A DNA stretch of 43,390 bases from Lentzea terrae (GCF_003265345.1 NZ_QFWW01000033.1:1-43390); one strand, 5' to 3'. Positions 24,817 through 33,878 are shown, counted from the stretch's first letter. The notes: generated by a model from the sequence alone, not told the origin. Numbers and translations: made by a program.

Positions 24817-25757
24817 AGATTCTGGTGCTGAGAGCGCTCGGGCTGGGTGACCTGCTGACCGCGGTGCCTGCGCTTCGGGGGCTGCGGGCGGCATTTCCCG
24901 GTGCGGAGATCACGCTCGCGGCGCCCGCGTGGTTGCAGGACGCGGTGGACCGGATCGAGGCGGTCGACCGGCTGTTGCCGACCGAGGAGTTGGGGCCGAT
25001 CGACTTCGAACGGCCGGATCTTGCGGTGAACCTGCACGGGAAGGGGCCGCAGAGCGTCGAGAGGTTGATGGCCACTCGGCCGCGGCGGTTGGTCACGTAC
25101 GGACTTGCTGATTGGCCGGGGCAGCGGCATGAGGTGCTTCGGTGGTGCGATCTGTTGCAGCGGAAGGGGATTCGGTGCGATCCGGACGACTTCCGGCTGC
25201 ATCCGGTTGGCGAGAGGACCAACCGGGTCGTGATTCATCCGGGGGCGAGCACCGGTGCGCGGAGGTGGCCGGCGGAGAGGTACGCGGCTGTTGCTCGGGC
25301 GTTGAGGGCGGAGGTGGTCGACGCGCCAGAACCGATTGTGCCGCTGGATGCCGTCGCACCAATTGAACCGATGGACGTTGTCGTCACCGCTGGGCCGGAT
25401 GAGCTCGACCTGGCGAGCCAGATCGTTCCCGAACCGGAATCCGGCAGCCTGGCCAACCTGATGGACCTCGTCGCCACCGCCCGCCTCGTCATCTGCGGCG
25501 ACACCGGCGTGGCCCACGTCGCCACCGCCTACGGCACCCCGTCGGTCCTGCTGTTCGGACCGGTCTCTCCAGACCTCTGGGGTCCACGCCGCGGCCCGCA
25601 CCGAGTGCTCTGGCACGGCGAGACCGGCGACACGTTCGCCGACGAGCCGGACCCCGGACTGCTGCGCATCACCGTGCAGGAAGTGCTCGAGGCGATCGGA
25701 GGTGTCCTGTGCGAGCAAAGCGAATCGGAGTCGTCGGCGCGGGCTACGTCGGCCTGA
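24813..25757 (+). CDS. GT9 (heptosyltransferase-like) glycosyltransferase, first copy
   Basis: This is a 314-residue GT-B enzyme of family 9, the family of ADP-heptose:LPS heptosyltransferases. Motifs are KILVLRALGLGDLLTAVPAL, AVNLHGKGPQS, VVIHPGASTGARRWP (with the Arg-Trp of the family) and ICGDTGVAHVATAYGTPSV. The middle section around residues 180-215 (EVVDAPEPIVPLDAVAPIEP) is unusually Pro/acid rich and less conserved. The GTG start overlaps the GT2 stop by four bases and the 3' end overlaps ugd by 49 bases. With a complete ADP-heptose pathway in block 2, heptose is the likely donor. Confidence 0.88.
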   Translation: MKILVLRALGLGDLLTAVPALRGLRAAFPGAEITLAAPAWLQDAVDRIEAVDRLLPTEELGPIDFERPDLAVNLHGKGPQSVERLMATRPRRLVTYGLADWPGQRHEVLRWCDLLQRKGIRCDPDDFRLHPVGERTNRVVIHPGASTGARRWPAERYAAVARALRAEVVDAPEPIVPLDAVAPIEPMDVVVTAGPDELDLASQIVPEPESGSLANLMDLVATARLVICGDTGVAHVATAYGTPSVLLFGPVSPDLWGPRRGPHRVLWHGETGDTFADEPDPGLLRITVQEVLEAIGGVLCEQSESESSARATSA

Positions 25758-26938
25758 CGACGGCCGCGTGCTTCGCTCACCTCGGGCACCGCGTGGTGTG
25801 CGCCGACGCGGACGCGGCCAAGATCGAGGCACTCAACGCAGGCGAGGTCACCCTGCACGAACCAGGACTGCGCGAGCTGGTCGCAGCAAACCGCGAGCGG
25901 CTGGAGTTCGTCACGGACAACGACAAAGCGCTGTCGGGTGTGGACTTCGCCTTCGTCTGCGTGCCGACACCGACCGGGCCCGACGGCGCGGCCGACCTGT
26001 CGGCGGTCGACGAGGTGCTGAGCGAGGCACCGGAACGAACCACGCTGGTGCTGAAGTCGACGGTGCCGGTCGGCACGGCGGCCAAGCATCCCGGCGTCGT
26101 GTCGAACCCGGAGTTCCTCAGGGAAGGCCACGCCGTTGAGGACTTCCTGCGGCCGCAACGAGTGGTGATCGGTGCGCAAGAAGAACGACTTGCCCACGAG
26201 GTGGCCGAGCTGTACGCGCCGACCAACGCGCCGACCGTGCTCACCGACAACACGAGTGCCGAGCTGGTGAAGTACGCGAGCAACTGCTTTCTGGCGTTGA
26301 AGCTGTCGTACGTCAACACGTTGGCGGAGCTGTGCGAACACCTCGACGCCGACATCGACGGTGTCACCGAGGGCATGCGGCTGGACGACCGGATCGGAGC
26401 GTCCTGCCTGCAGCCCGGGCCGGGGTGGGGTGGCTCGTGCCTGCCCAAGGACACCCTCGCGCTGCTCGCCACGGCGAAGGCGGCCGGCGTCGACTTCGCC
26501 ACCGTCGAAGCGGCGGTCAGCACGAACCGGCACCAGCCGCACCGGGTGGTCGACCGGATCAGGGAGGAGCTCGGGACGCTCCGCGGCGCCAGGATCGGGT
26601 TGCTCGGGCTCACCTTCAAGGCGGGCACGAACGACCTGCGCGACTCGCCGGCGCTCGTGGTGGCCGGACTCCTCACGAACGAAGGTGCGAGGCTCAAGGC
26701 CTACGACCCGTGCGTCACCGAAGGCCGGCCGAACATCGAGGTCACGAACGAGGCAACGGAAGCAGCACACCAAGCGGACCTGCTGGTGGTGCTGACCGAG
26801 TGGCCGGAGTTCGCCGAGCTGGACTGGCCGGAACTGGCGAAGACGGTCGACCACCCGCGCATCTTCGACACCCGCAACGTGCTGCCGGAGGACAAGGTGC
26901 GGGAGGCGGGCTTCCGGTTGATCAGGACCGGCCGTTAG
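25709..26938 (+). CDS. ugd: UDP-glucose 6-dehydrogenase
   Basis: This 409-residue enzyme oxidises UDP-glucose to UDP-glucuronate with two NAD. It has the N-terminal Rossmann motif GVVGAGYVGL (7-16), VCVPTPTGPDGAADLS, SNPEFLREG (132-140), and the catalytic Cys244 in GWGGSCLPKDT, followed by FKAGTNDLRDSPAL. A GGAGG ribosome site precedes GTG 25709, although the start lies 49 bases inside the GT9 gene. The product feeds the UDP-xylose synthase at 21398. It ends block 1 of the glycan locus, and its last 17 bases overlap the reversed aldehyde dehydrogenase. Confidence 0.95.
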   Translation: MRAKRIGVVGAGYVGLTTAACFAHLGHRVVCADADAAKIEALNAGEVTLHEPGLRELVAANRERLEFVTDNDKALSGVDFAFVCVPTPTGPDGAADLSAVDEVLSEAPERTTLVLKSTVPVGTAAKHPGVVSNPEFLREGHAVEDFLRPQRVVIGAQEERLAHEVAELYAPTNAPTVLTDNTSAELVKYASNCFLALKLSYVNTLAELCEHLDADIDGVTEGMRLDDRIGASCLQPGPGWGGSCLPKDTLALLATAKAAGVDFATVEAAVSTNRHQPHRVVDRIREELGTLRGARIGLLGLTFKAGTNDLRDSPALVVAGLLTNEGARLKAYDPCVTEGRPNIEVTNEATEAAHQADLLVVLTEWPEFAELDWPELAKTVDHPRIFDTRNVLPEDKVREAGFRLIRTGR

Positions 26939-28274
26939 GAACGCCGAGGTGCACGACCTTGGTCGTGGTCATCTCGTCGAGCAGCTCAGGGCCGTAACCG
27001 AACCCGGTGCCGGACGCACCACGCGGCTGGGCGGCACCACCGGGAGCGCCACCGAACACGGCGTTGACCTTCACCGTGCCGACGGGAAGCGCGCGCCAGG
27101 CGCGTTGGGCGTGCTCCATCGAACTGGTCAGCACGGTGGCGGCCAAGCCGTACTCGCCACCGCATGCCTCGGCCAGCCCCTCGTCGAACGACGACACCAG
27201 CTGCACGGGCGCGACCGGGCCGAACGTCTCCTCGCACATCACCCGCATCGCCGATGAGCAGTTGGCCAGCACCGTCGCCGGGTAGTAGGCGCCGCGACCC
27301 TCCGGAACCGAACCGCCGACCAGCGCCGACGCCCCAGCTCCCAGCGCCTCGGCCACCTGCGAGTGCACGAACGAACGGTGCCGGGTGTCGACCAGGGGCT
27401 GCGGATCGCGGTTCCACGAGCGCGCCTCAGCGCACAGCGCCTCCAGGAACGGCTTGGCGATCGACTTGTGCAGGTAGATCCGCTCGACCGACGTGCACAG
27501 CTGGCCCGCGTTCGTGAACGCACCCAACGCCGCCTGCGAAGCCGCCCACACCGGATCCACGTCGTCATCGACCAGCAACGGATCGTTGCCTCCGTTCTCC
27601 AGCAACAGCTTCGCCGAAGAAGCCAGCGCGATCGCTCGACCGGTGGCCGTGCTCCCGACATGCGCGACGACGTCGACGTCGGCCGAGCTCACCAATGCCG
27701 CTCCCACTGAGCCGTCACCGACCAACGTCTGCAGCACGCCGTCGGGGAAACACGGCCGGAGAACGGTGGCCAGCAGCAAACCCGTGTGCGGGCAGCGTTC
27801 GCTCGGCTTGTGCACCACGACGTTCCCGGTGACCAGCGCCGCGCCCAGGAGTCCGCACGCCACCGCGATCGGGTCGTTCCACGGTGTCAGTGCCACCACG
27901 ACACCGCGCGGTTCGGGCACCATGAAGTCGACCGCGGCGCCGAGCAGCGACCGTCCACGATGGACTGGACCGAGCTCGGCGTACTGCTCCAGCGTTGCCG
28001 CGCCGGCCAGCACGCCCTCCCGCGCCGACCCGAACGGCCGGCCCGTCTCGGTCTCCACCACCGTCGCCAGATCGCTCGCCCGCTCCCGCAACGCCGCCGC
28101 GGCTTCCCGGACCGCGGCACCACGTTCGGCGGCAGCGACGGCCGCCCACTCGGGTTTGGCGGACTTGGACGTCGCGAGGGCGGCCTCGACGTCCTCGGGA
28201 GTGGCGGTGGGCAGCCAGCCGACCAACTGGGAGTCGCGCGGGCTGTGGACGTCGATGGCGTGCATGGCGGTCAT
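26922..28274 (-). CDS. NAD(P)-dependent aldehyde dehydrogenase
   Basis: This is a 450-residue aldehyde dehydrogenase, shorter than the usual 480-500. The cofactor region GVVVALTPWNDPIA, the VVHKPSERCPHT motif, LLLENGGNDPLLV with the general-base Glu, the nucleophile in GQLCTSVERIYL and CEETFGPVAPV are all present. It is transcribed against the glycan locus and splits it in two. It may be an independent gene or detoxify an aldehyde from the neighbouring dehydrogenase; neither is shown. Two ATGs are possible (28274, 28265). The in-frame extension toward 28592 runs into the divergent ChaB gene and is rejected. Confidence 0.9.
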   Translation of the reverse strand: MTAMHAIDVHSPRDSQLVGWLPTATPEDVEAALATSKSAKPEWAAVAAAERGAAVREAAAALRERASDLATVVETETGRPFGSAREGVLAGAATLEQYAELGPVHRGRSLLGAAVDFMVPEPRGVVVALTPWNDPIAVACGLLGAALVTGNVVVHKPSERCPHTGLLLATVLRPCFPDGVLQTLVGDGSVGAALVSSADVDVVAHVGSTATGRAIALASSAKLLLENGGNDPLLVDDDVDPVWAASQAALGAFTNAGQLCTSVERIYLHKSIAKPFLEALCAEARSWNRDPQPLVDTRHRSFVHSQVAEALGAGASALVGGSVPEGRGAYYPATVLANCSSAMRVMCEETFGPVAPVQLVSSFDEGLAEACGGEYGLAATVLTSSMEHAQRAWRALPVGTVKVNAVFGGAPGGAAQPRGASGTGFGYGPELLDEMTTTKVVHLGVPNGRS

Positions 28275-28320
28275 GGCTCGCGGGTACCCATCGGCGCAGG
28301 TCGAAACCCATGGAGGAGCC

Positions 28321-28716
28321 ATGCCCGGACGCGAGGAACTGCCCAGCACGGTGGCACGTTCGCCGAAGAAGGCGCAGCGGACGTGGATCAAGGCGCACGA
28401 CTCCGCCGTTGAGACGTACGGCGAAGGCGAACGGGCGCACCGCACCGCGTTCTCGGCACTGAAGCACAGCTTCGAGAAGGTCGGCGACCACTGGGAGCCC
28501 AAGCGGGAGAAGGGGCCGTCGGACCGGCAGGCGGAACGCAGCACCCCGGCCGAGGGCGAGACCGCCGGCGGTGTCGACGCGCACGCCAGCAAGCAACACC
28601 TCTACGACATCGCGAAGCGACTCGAGATCGAGGGCCGATCGCAGATGACCAAGGACGAACTCGTTGACGCCATCCAGAAGGCGAACGACCGCGAGACCGC
28701 GCGGGCCCGATCATGA
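28321..28716 (+). CDS. ChaB-like protein with Rho-N/SAP-like C terminus
   Basis: This is a 131-residue basic protein. Residues 3-65 match the ChaB domain (LPSTVARSPKKAQRTWIKAH, then a helical AHRTAFSALKHSFEKVG), named after a regulator of E. coli cation transport but of unclear function. A disordered charged linker follows. The last 40 residues, with LYDIAKRLEIEGRSQMTK and DELVDAIQKA, resemble the small helical Rho-N/SAP fold that binds nucleic acid. The same tail ends two proteins near 39-41 kb. ATG follows GGAGGAG. Its stop overlaps the epimerase start by four bases, so it leads block 2 of the locus, though its job there is unclear. Confidence 0.88.
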   Translation: MPGREELPSTVARSPKKAQRTWIKAHDSAVETYGEGERAHRTAFSALKHSFEKVGDHWEPKREKGPSDRQAERSTPAEGETAGGVDAHASKQHLYDIAKRLEIEGRSQMTKDELVDAIQKANDRETARARS

Positions 28717-29705
28717 AGGTCGTCATCACGGGCGCCACCGGGAACGTCGGCACCGCTCTCTTACACAGACTCGCCGACGAACCGGACGTGCAGGTGCACG
28801 GCATGTCCCGGCGCCCGCCCGCGGACGCGCCGCCGTACCAGGGCCTCGAGTGGACGCCGGTCGACATCGGCCGGCCGGGATCCGAAGAGCTGCTGGACAT
28901 CGCGTTCCAGAAGGCCGACGCGGTGGTCCACCTCGCCTGGCTCATCCAGCCGTCGCACGACGAACGCGAGCTGTACCGGACGAACGTCGCCGGGTCGTCC
29001 CGCGTCTTCGACGCCGCGGCCAGGGCCGGAGTGCCGCACCTCGTCCACATGTCGTCGGTCGGCGCGTACTCACCGGCCCGAAAGGATCATCGAGTCGACG
29101 AGTCGTGGCCGGTCGACGGTGTGTCGTCGTCGTTCTACAGCAGACACAAGGCGGCCGTCGAACACATGCTGAACCAGTACGAGACCAGCATGCTGATCTC
29201 CCGGCCGCGGCCGGGGCTGATCCTGCAGTCCGACGCGGGCTCCGAGGTGCACGACTACTTCCTCGGCAGTTTGGTGCCGAAAGCCTTGTTCCGGCACCGG
29301 ATCCCGATCCTGCCGGTGCCGAACGACCTGGTGCTGCAGTTCGTCCACTCCGACGACGTCGCCGACGCCCTCGCCCGCATTCTGCAGCAACGGCTGCACG
29401 GCCCGGTGAACCTCGTCGCCGAGCCGGTCGTCACTCCGCGTGTTCTCGCGGGACTTCTCGGCGGAAAGCACGTTCCGGTGCCGCCGTGGCTGTTGCGTCT
29501 GCTCGCGAACGTCACCTGGCGACTGCGCCTGCAGCCCACTCCGCCGGGATGGGTGGATCTGGCCCTGAAAGCGCCGCTGCTGGACGCGTCACGGGCGCGA
29601 ACGGAACTCGATTGGCGACCGGTGTTCGGTGCGCAGGAGGCACTTCACGCACTTGTCCAGGGCGTTGGCGGAGGTAAACACGTTCCGGCCAGTCCGGTGC
29701 TGTGA
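28713..29705 (+). CDS. NAD-dependent epimerase/dehydratase family protein
   Basis: This is a 330-residue extended SDR. It has GATGNVGTALLHRL for NAD binding, HMSSVGAYS, and the catalytic pair in FYSRHKAAVEHML (Tyr, Lys four later). The C-terminal half (FVHSDDVADALARIL, GPVNLVAEP) is as in NAD(P)-binding sugar-nucleotide epimerases, but the SYK region is not that of UXS or GalE, so the substrate is open. It is the only candidate in block 2 for an ADP-heptose epimerase, yet it lacks a close HldD pattern. It is coupled to the ChaB gene by a four-base overlap and is followed by a 52-base gap. Confidence 0.85.
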   Translation: MKVVITGATGNVGTALLHRLADEPDVQVHGMSRRPPADAPPYQGLEWTPVDIGRPGSEELLDIAFQKADAVVHLAWLIQPSHDERELYRTNVAGSSRVFDAAARAGVPHLVHMSSVGAYSPARKDHRVDESWPVDGVSSSFYSRHKAAVEHMLNQYETSMLISRPRPGLILQSDAGSEVHDYFLGSLVPKALFRHRIPILPVPNDLVLQFVHSDDVADALARILQQRLHGPVNLVAEPVVTPRVLAGLLGGKHVPVPPWLLRLLANVTWRLRLQPTPPGWVDLALKAPLLDASRARTELDWRPVFGAQEALHALVQGVGGGKHVPASPVL

Positions 29706-29729
29706 ATCGCTGCGCCGAGTAGCGTTTCA

Positions 29730-29757
29730 AGCCGCTTCTCGCGGCTAAATCTCCTCT
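29730..29757 (+). promoter_or_regulatory. hairpin and possible leaderless start before gmhB
   Basis: In the only real gap of block 2 there is a hairpin AGCCGC-ttctc-GCGGCT (29730-29746). It is followed by TAAATC (29746-29751), which lies six bases before the gmhB ATG. No ribosome site precedes that ATG (the bases read CTCCTCT). This fits a weak internal promoter giving a leaderless mRNA, or a processing site. Both are guesses from position. Confidence 0.3.
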
Positions 29758-30273
29758 ATGGACCAGGCCTTCGACGCGGTGCTGTTCGACCGTGATGGCA
29801 CTCTCATCTGGGACGTTCCGTACAACGGCGACCCGCGCCGCGTGACTCCTGTGCCGGGCGCTCGCGAAACGTTGCGTGAGTTGCGCGCACACGGTTTGCG
29901 CACGGGCGTGGTGAGCAACCAGTCCGGCATCGGCCGTGGCCTGCTCACCGAAGAACAGGTTGCCGCGGTGAACGCGCGGGTGGAGGAGCTGCTGGGCCGG
30001 TTCGGCACCTGGCAGATCTGCCCGCACCACCCCGACGAGGGCTGTGCGTGCCGCAAACCCGCCCCTGGCCTGGTGCTGTCCGCGTGCGAGGCGCTCGGAG
30101 TCCGCCCGGAACGGACGCTGGTCGTGGGTGACATCGGGGCGGACGTGGGAGCAGCCGAGGCCGCCGGTGCGGTGCCCGTGCTGGTGCCGACCCCGGTAAC
30201 GCGCCAGGAAGAGGTCGAACGGGCGCCGCGCACCGCCCCTGACCTGCTGGCGGTGCTGGAGCTGATCCGGTGA
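29758..30273 (+). CDS. gmhB: D-glycero-D-manno-heptose 1,7-bisphosphate 7-phosphatase
   Basis: This is a 171-residue HAD-IIIA phosphatase that should remove the 7-phosphate from heptose 1,7-bisphosphate. It has nucleophile D11 and D13 in FDRDGT, the SNQSGIGRG motif, the GmhB zinc loop C88-x-H90 ... C96-x-C98 (CPHHPDEGCAC), the Lys in RKP, and GDIGAD (usually GDRxxD; the Arg to Ile change is mild). The zinc loop separates GmhB from histidinol phosphatase relatives less surely than full alignment would. It overlaps the next GT9 gene by four bases. Together with GmhA and the HldE-like protein it completes ADP-heptose synthesis. Confidence 0.9.
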   Translation: MDQAFDAVLFDRDGTLIWDVPYNGDPRRVTPVPGARETLRELRAHGLRTGVVSNQSGIGRGLLTEEQVAAVNARVEELLGRFGTWQICPHHPDEGCACRKPAPGLVLSACEALGVRPERTLVVGDIGADVGAAEAAGAVPVLVPTPVTRQEEVERAPRTAPDLLAVLELIR

Positions 30274-31244
30274 GGACCCTCGTCGCCCGACTCGACAGCG
30301 ACGGCGACGTCCTGCTGTCCGGACCGGCCGTGCGCGCGGCCGCCGCAGCAGGTGAGGTCGTGTTCCTGTGCGGTCCCAGCGGCGTCCAGGCGGCGGAGCT
30401 GCTGCCCGGTGTGAGCCGGATCGTCGAGTGGGAGTGTCCGTGGGTCGTCAACCCGGCTCCGGAGGTCCGTCCGTTCGACATCGAGGCCATCACGGCGGTG
30501 CTGCACGGCATTCGCGCTGACGTGGCATTGATCCTGACGTCGTTCCACCAGAGCCCGTTACCGCTCGCTTTGGTGCTGCGGCTGGCGGGCGTGCCGAAGA
30601 TCGTCGCGCGCTCGGTCGACTACGCCGGGTCGTTGCTGGACGTGCGGTTGCGTGACGACCCAGACGTCCCAGAGGCGGAACGGGCGCTGGAGGTGGCGCG
30701 CGCCGCCGGCTTCGAGGCGACCGACAGCAGGCTCGCGATCATCGAGCCGCCGAGGAGCGAACTGAGCCATCCGTACGTGGTGGTACACCCCGGTGCGACG
30801 GCGCCCGCCCGCACCTGGTCGCCTGATCGCTGGGCGAAAGCCGTGGTCGCGCTGACCGCGGCCGGATACCGCGTCGTCGTGACCGGAGGACCGGCCGAGG
30901 CCGGGCTGACCGAACACGTCGCGGGAGCGTGCGGAACCGATCTCGGCGGGCGCACCAGCTTTCGCGAGCTGGCCGGCGTGCTGGCGGGTGCCGGCGCGGT
31001 CGTCGTCGGCAACACCGGCCCCGCCCACCTCGCGGCCGCCGTCGGCACTCCGGTCGTGTCGCTGTTCGCCCCGGTGGTTCCGGCCGTCAGGTGGGCACCG
31101 CACGGCAAGCACGTGCTGCTCGGCGACCAGAACGCGCCGTGCAGCGGCACCAGGGCCCGTGAGTGTCCGGTGCCCGGCCATCCGTGCCTCGATCTCGTCG
31201 ACCCGTCCGAGGTCGTCGCGGCCGTTGCCGAGGTGACGGCATGA
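30270..31244 (+). CDS. GT9 (heptosyltransferase-like) glycosyltransferase, second copy
   Basis: This is a 324-residue GT-B enzyme. The N terminus (TLVARLDSDGDVLLSGPAVRA) has the family Asp of GxGD-like motifs in the form DSDGD. It continues with ALILTSFHQSPLP, VVVHPGATAPARTWSPDRW, VVTGGPAE, and VVVGNTGPAHLAAAVGTPVVSLF. The C-terminal CSGTRARECPVPGHPCLD has three cysteines in a short space. It lies directly after gmhB with a four-base overlap, which supports ADP-heptose as donor. A second GT9 in the locus suggests at least two such residues, or two acceptors. Confidence 0.9.
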   Translation: MRTLVARLDSDGDVLLSGPAVRAAAAAGEVVFLCGPSGVQAAELLPGVSRIVEWECPWVVNPAPEVRPFDIEAITAVLHGIRADVALILTSFHQSPLPLALVLRLAGVPKIVARSVDYAGSLLDVRLRDDPDVPEAERALEVARAAGFEATDSRLAIIEPPRSELSHPYVVVHPGATAPARTWSPDRWAKAVVALTAAGYRVVVTGGPAEAGLTEHVAGACGTDLGGRTSFRELAGVLAGAGAVVVGNTGPAHLAAAVGTPVVSLFAPVVPAVRWAPHGKHVLLGDQNAPCSGTRARECPVPGHPCLDLVDPSEVVAAVAEVTA

Positions 31245-32110
31245 GGATTCTGCTGTGGCACGTGCACGGATCGTGGACGCACTCGTTCGTCCAGGGCGGG
31301 CACGAGTACCTGATCCCCGGACCGCCGGACGGCATCGGGCTCGCCGGCCGGCCCTGGCGAGCGGACGAGGTTGCTCTGTCCGAAGTGGACGCCGCAGGTG
31401 CCGATGTCGCGATCGTGCAACGGGTCGAGGAGCTCTCGCAGGTGCCGATCGGCATCCCGGTGGTGTACCTGGAACACAACACGCCGAGCGCGCCGGCGGA
31501 GGAGCACCCGCTCGCCGACTGGGACGGGACTCTCGTCCACGTAACGCATTTCAACGACTTGATGTGGAACTGCGGCACGACCAGGACCGTCGTGATCGAG
31601 CACGGCGTCGTCGATCCGGGACCGCTCTACACCGGGGAGCTCCCGCGCGCGGCGGCCGTGATCAACGATCCGGTCCGGCGCGGCCGCATCGTGGGCACCG
31701 ACCTGCTGCCGCGGTTCGACCCCGTCGACGTGTTCGGCATGGGCACCGAGCAGATCGGCGGCCTGGGAGACCACGAACTCGGAGCCCTGCACCGGGAACT
31801 CGCCCGCCGCCGCGTCTACGTGCACACGGCGCGCTGGACGTCGCTCGGCCTGTCGTTGCTGGAGGCGATGCACATCGGCATGCCGGTCGTCGCGCTGGCC
31901 AGCACCGAGGCCATCCGCGCCGTGCCGCCGGACGCGGGTGCGATCTCGACCGACGTGGAGGAGTTGGTGAGCGCCGCGCGGGAGTTGATCGCAGATCCCG
32001 CGCTGGCAACCGAAAAAGGACAACGGGCGCGCGAGTTCGCGTTGGCCCGCTACGGGCTTGACGCGTTCCTGCGCAACTGGGACGTACTGCTGAAGGAAGT
32101 GATCGGATGA
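31241..32110 (+). CDS. GT-B glycosyltransferase
   Basis: This is a 289-residue transferase, short for its class. It begins MRILLWHVHGSWTHSFVQGG. The middle part has VIEHGVVDPG and the C-terminal donor domain has HTARWTSLGLSLLEAMHIGMPVVALAS, an EX7E-like segment typical of GT4-type retaining enzymes. The N-terminal domain is smaller than in most GT4 members. It sits in a run of four-base ATGA overlaps between the GT9 and the next glycosyltransferase, so it acts in the same pathway. Donor unknown. Confidence 0.85.
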   Translation: MRILLWHVHGSWTHSFVQGGHEYLIPGPPDGIGLAGRPWRADEVALSEVDAAGADVAIVQRVEELSQVPIGIPVVYLEHNTPSAPAEEHPLADWDGTLVHVTHFNDLMWNCGTTRTVVIEHGVVDPGPLYTGELPRAAAVINDPVRRGRIVGTDLLPRFDPVDVFGMGTEQIGGLGDHELGALHRELARRRVYVHTARWTSLGLSLLEAMHIGMPVVALASTEAIRAVPPDAGAISTDVEELVSAARELIADPALATEKGQRAREFALARYGLDAFLRNWDVLLKEVIG

Positions 32111-33306
32111 GGATCGCGATGGTGTCGGAGCACGCCAGCCCGCTCGCGGCTCTGGGAGGTGCCGACGCGGGAGGACAGAACGTCCACGTGGCGGCACTGG
32201 CGGCAGCGCTCGTGCGACGTGGTCACGAGGTCGCGGTTTACACCCGGCGCGACGCCCGCGGACTGCCGCGCCGTGTCTCCACCTCGGACGGTTACGAGGT
32301 CGTGCACGTGCCCGCGGGACCGGCGAAACAGGTTCCGAAGGACGAGCTGCTGCCGCACATGACGGACTTCTCGAAGTTCCTCATGCGGGAGTGGCACGAC
32401 CAGCGGCCGGACGTGGTGCACAGCCACTTCTGGATGTCGGGCGTCGCCTCGGTGCTGGCGGCACGGCGCGACCACGTCCCAGTCGTGCACACCTACCACG
32501 CGTTGGGCACGGTCAAGCGCCGCTACCAGGGTGCGCAGGACACCAGCCCGGCCGACCGGATCACGATGGAACGGCTGGTGGGCCACGAGGTCAACGCCAT
32601 CGCCGCCACCTGTGACGATGAGGTCGACGAGCTGATCGCCATGGGGTTGAAGCGGAACAAGATCGCCGTCGTGCCGTGCGGCGTGGACACCAAGTTGTTC
32701 TCGCCGCTCGGTCCGGTGGTCGAGCGCGGGGCGCCGCATCGAATCGTTTCGGTCGGCAGGCTGGTGCCGCGCAAGGGGTTCGACGACCTGATCGCCGCGT
32801 TGCCACTCGTACCGGACACCGAGCTGGTGATCGCGGGAGGCTCGCGCGACCTGAAGCACGACCCCGAGGCGCAACGGCTGCTCGCGTGTGCGGAGGCCTG
32901 CGGCGTAACGGATCGCGTGCATCTGATCGGACAGGTGGCGCGCACGGACATGCCCGCGTTGTTGCGCTCGGCGGACGTCGTGGCGTGTGTGCCTTGGTAC
33001 GAGCCGTTCGGGATCGTGCCGTTGGAGGCGATGGCGTGCGGTGCTCCCGTTGTCGCGTCGGCCGTCGGCGGCCTGAAGGACACCGTGGTCAACGGCGTCA
33101 CCGGCGTGCTCACCCCGCCGCGTGACCCGCGCAACCTCGGCCGAGCGCTGCGCAGGCTCCTCGCGGACCGCTCCCGCGGCATGTCGTACGGCATGGCCGG
33201 GCAGGACCGGGTGGACGCCCGGTACACCTGGGACGAGGTCGCGGCCAGATCCGAGCACCTGTACCTGCGGGTACGGGTGAACAACGGCCTGGCGGTGGCG
33301 CAGTGA
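32107..33306 (+). CDS. GT4-family glycosyltransferase
   Basis: This is a 399-residue GT-B enzyme of family 4, with an N terminus like MshA and sucrose-synthase relatives (HASPLAALGGADAGGQNVHV). It has VVHSHFWMSGVAS, VVPCGVDTKLFSP, SVGRLVPRKGFDDLI, and the EX7E motif EPFGIVPLEAMACGAPVVAS. It is joined by four-base overlaps to the genes on both sides. MshA itself makes mycothiol, but the location here inside a heptose locus makes a glycan role more likely. Donor and acceptor cannot be assigned. Confidence 0.9.
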   Translation: MRIAMVSEHASPLAALGGADAGGQNVHVAALAAALVRRGHEVAVYTRRDARGLPRRVSTSDGYEVVHVPAGPAKQVPKDELLPHMTDFSKFLMREWHDQRPDVVHSHFWMSGVASVLAARRDHVPVVHTYHALGTVKRRYQGAQDTSPADRITMERLVGHEVNAIAATCDDEVDELIAMGLKRNKIAVVPCGVDTKLFSPLGPVVERGAPHRIVSVGRLVPRKGFDDLIAALPLVPDTELVIAGGSRDLKHDPEAQRLLACAEACGVTDRVHLIGQVARTDMPALLRSADVVACVPWYEPFGIVPLEAMACGAPVVASAVGGLKDTVVNGVTGVLTPPRDPRNLGRALRRLLADRSRGMSYGMAGQDRVDARYTWDEVAARSEHLYLRVRVNNGLAVAQ

Positions 33307-33878
33307 CGGTCGAAAGCCACCTCGACGGACTGACCGACACGCTCGCCGGTCTCCGTGCGGAAGCTCCGCGGATCCACCAGTGGGGCACGTCGCTCGCGCG
33401 CCTGCTGTCCGACGGCGGCAGGCTGCTCGCGGCGGGCAACGGCGGATCGGCCGCGGAGGCCCAGCACCTGACCGCCGAACTGGTCGGGCGCTATCGGCAC
33501 GACCGCGCGCCGTTCTCCGCGCTGGCGTTGTGCGCCGAGACCTCGAGCGTCACCGCGATCGCCAACGACTACGGCTACGACCAGGTGTTCGCGCGCCAGG
33601 TGACGGCGCACGCGCGGCCAGGCGATCTGGTGGTCCTGCTGTCGACCAGCGGGCGCAGTCCCAATCTGCTGGAGGCAGCTCATGCGGCCCGGTCGGCGGG
33701 AGCGAGCGTGTGGGCGCTGACCGGGCCGTCACCGAACCCGTTGGCCGCCCTCGCCGACGACACGCTCGCGCTGCCCGGCGATGCCTGCCACGTGCAGGAG
33801 GCGCAACTGGTGGTGGTGCACGCGCTGTGCGAGGCGTTCGAGGCCGCCTTGCCCTCGGCGTTGCGGAGGGTGTCGTGA
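33303..33878 (+). CDS. gmhA: sedoheptulose 7-phosphate isomerase (GmhA-like)
   Basis: This is a 191-residue SIS-domain protein expected to convert sedoheptulose 7-phosphate to D-glycero-D-manno-heptose 7-phosphate. The phosphate-binding GNGGSAAEAQHLTAEL (45-60) contains the zinc ligand His55 and Glu59. LCAETSSVTAIANDYGYDQVF and STSGRSPNLLEA are typical GmhA sequences. The C-terminal HVQEAQLVVVHALCE supplies the remaining Gln and His ligands. Length matches GmhA (about 190). It starts at GTG overlapping the GT4 stop and ends overlapping the HldE-like start. Confidence 0.93.
   Translation: MTVESHLDGLTDTLAGLRAEAPRIHQWGTSLARLLSDGGRLLAAGNGGSAAEAQHLTAELVGRYRHDRAPFSALALCAETSSVTAIANDYGYDQVFARQVTAHARPGDLVVLLSTSGRSPNLLEAAHAARSAGASVWALTGPSPNPLAALADDTLALPGDACHVQEAQLVVVHALCEAFEAALPSALRRVS

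Noticed and set aside
29706..29757. Intrinsic terminator splitting block 2
   Set aside because: The hairpin has only six pairs and is followed by AAAT rather than a T run; it is listed only as a possible processing or promoter site.
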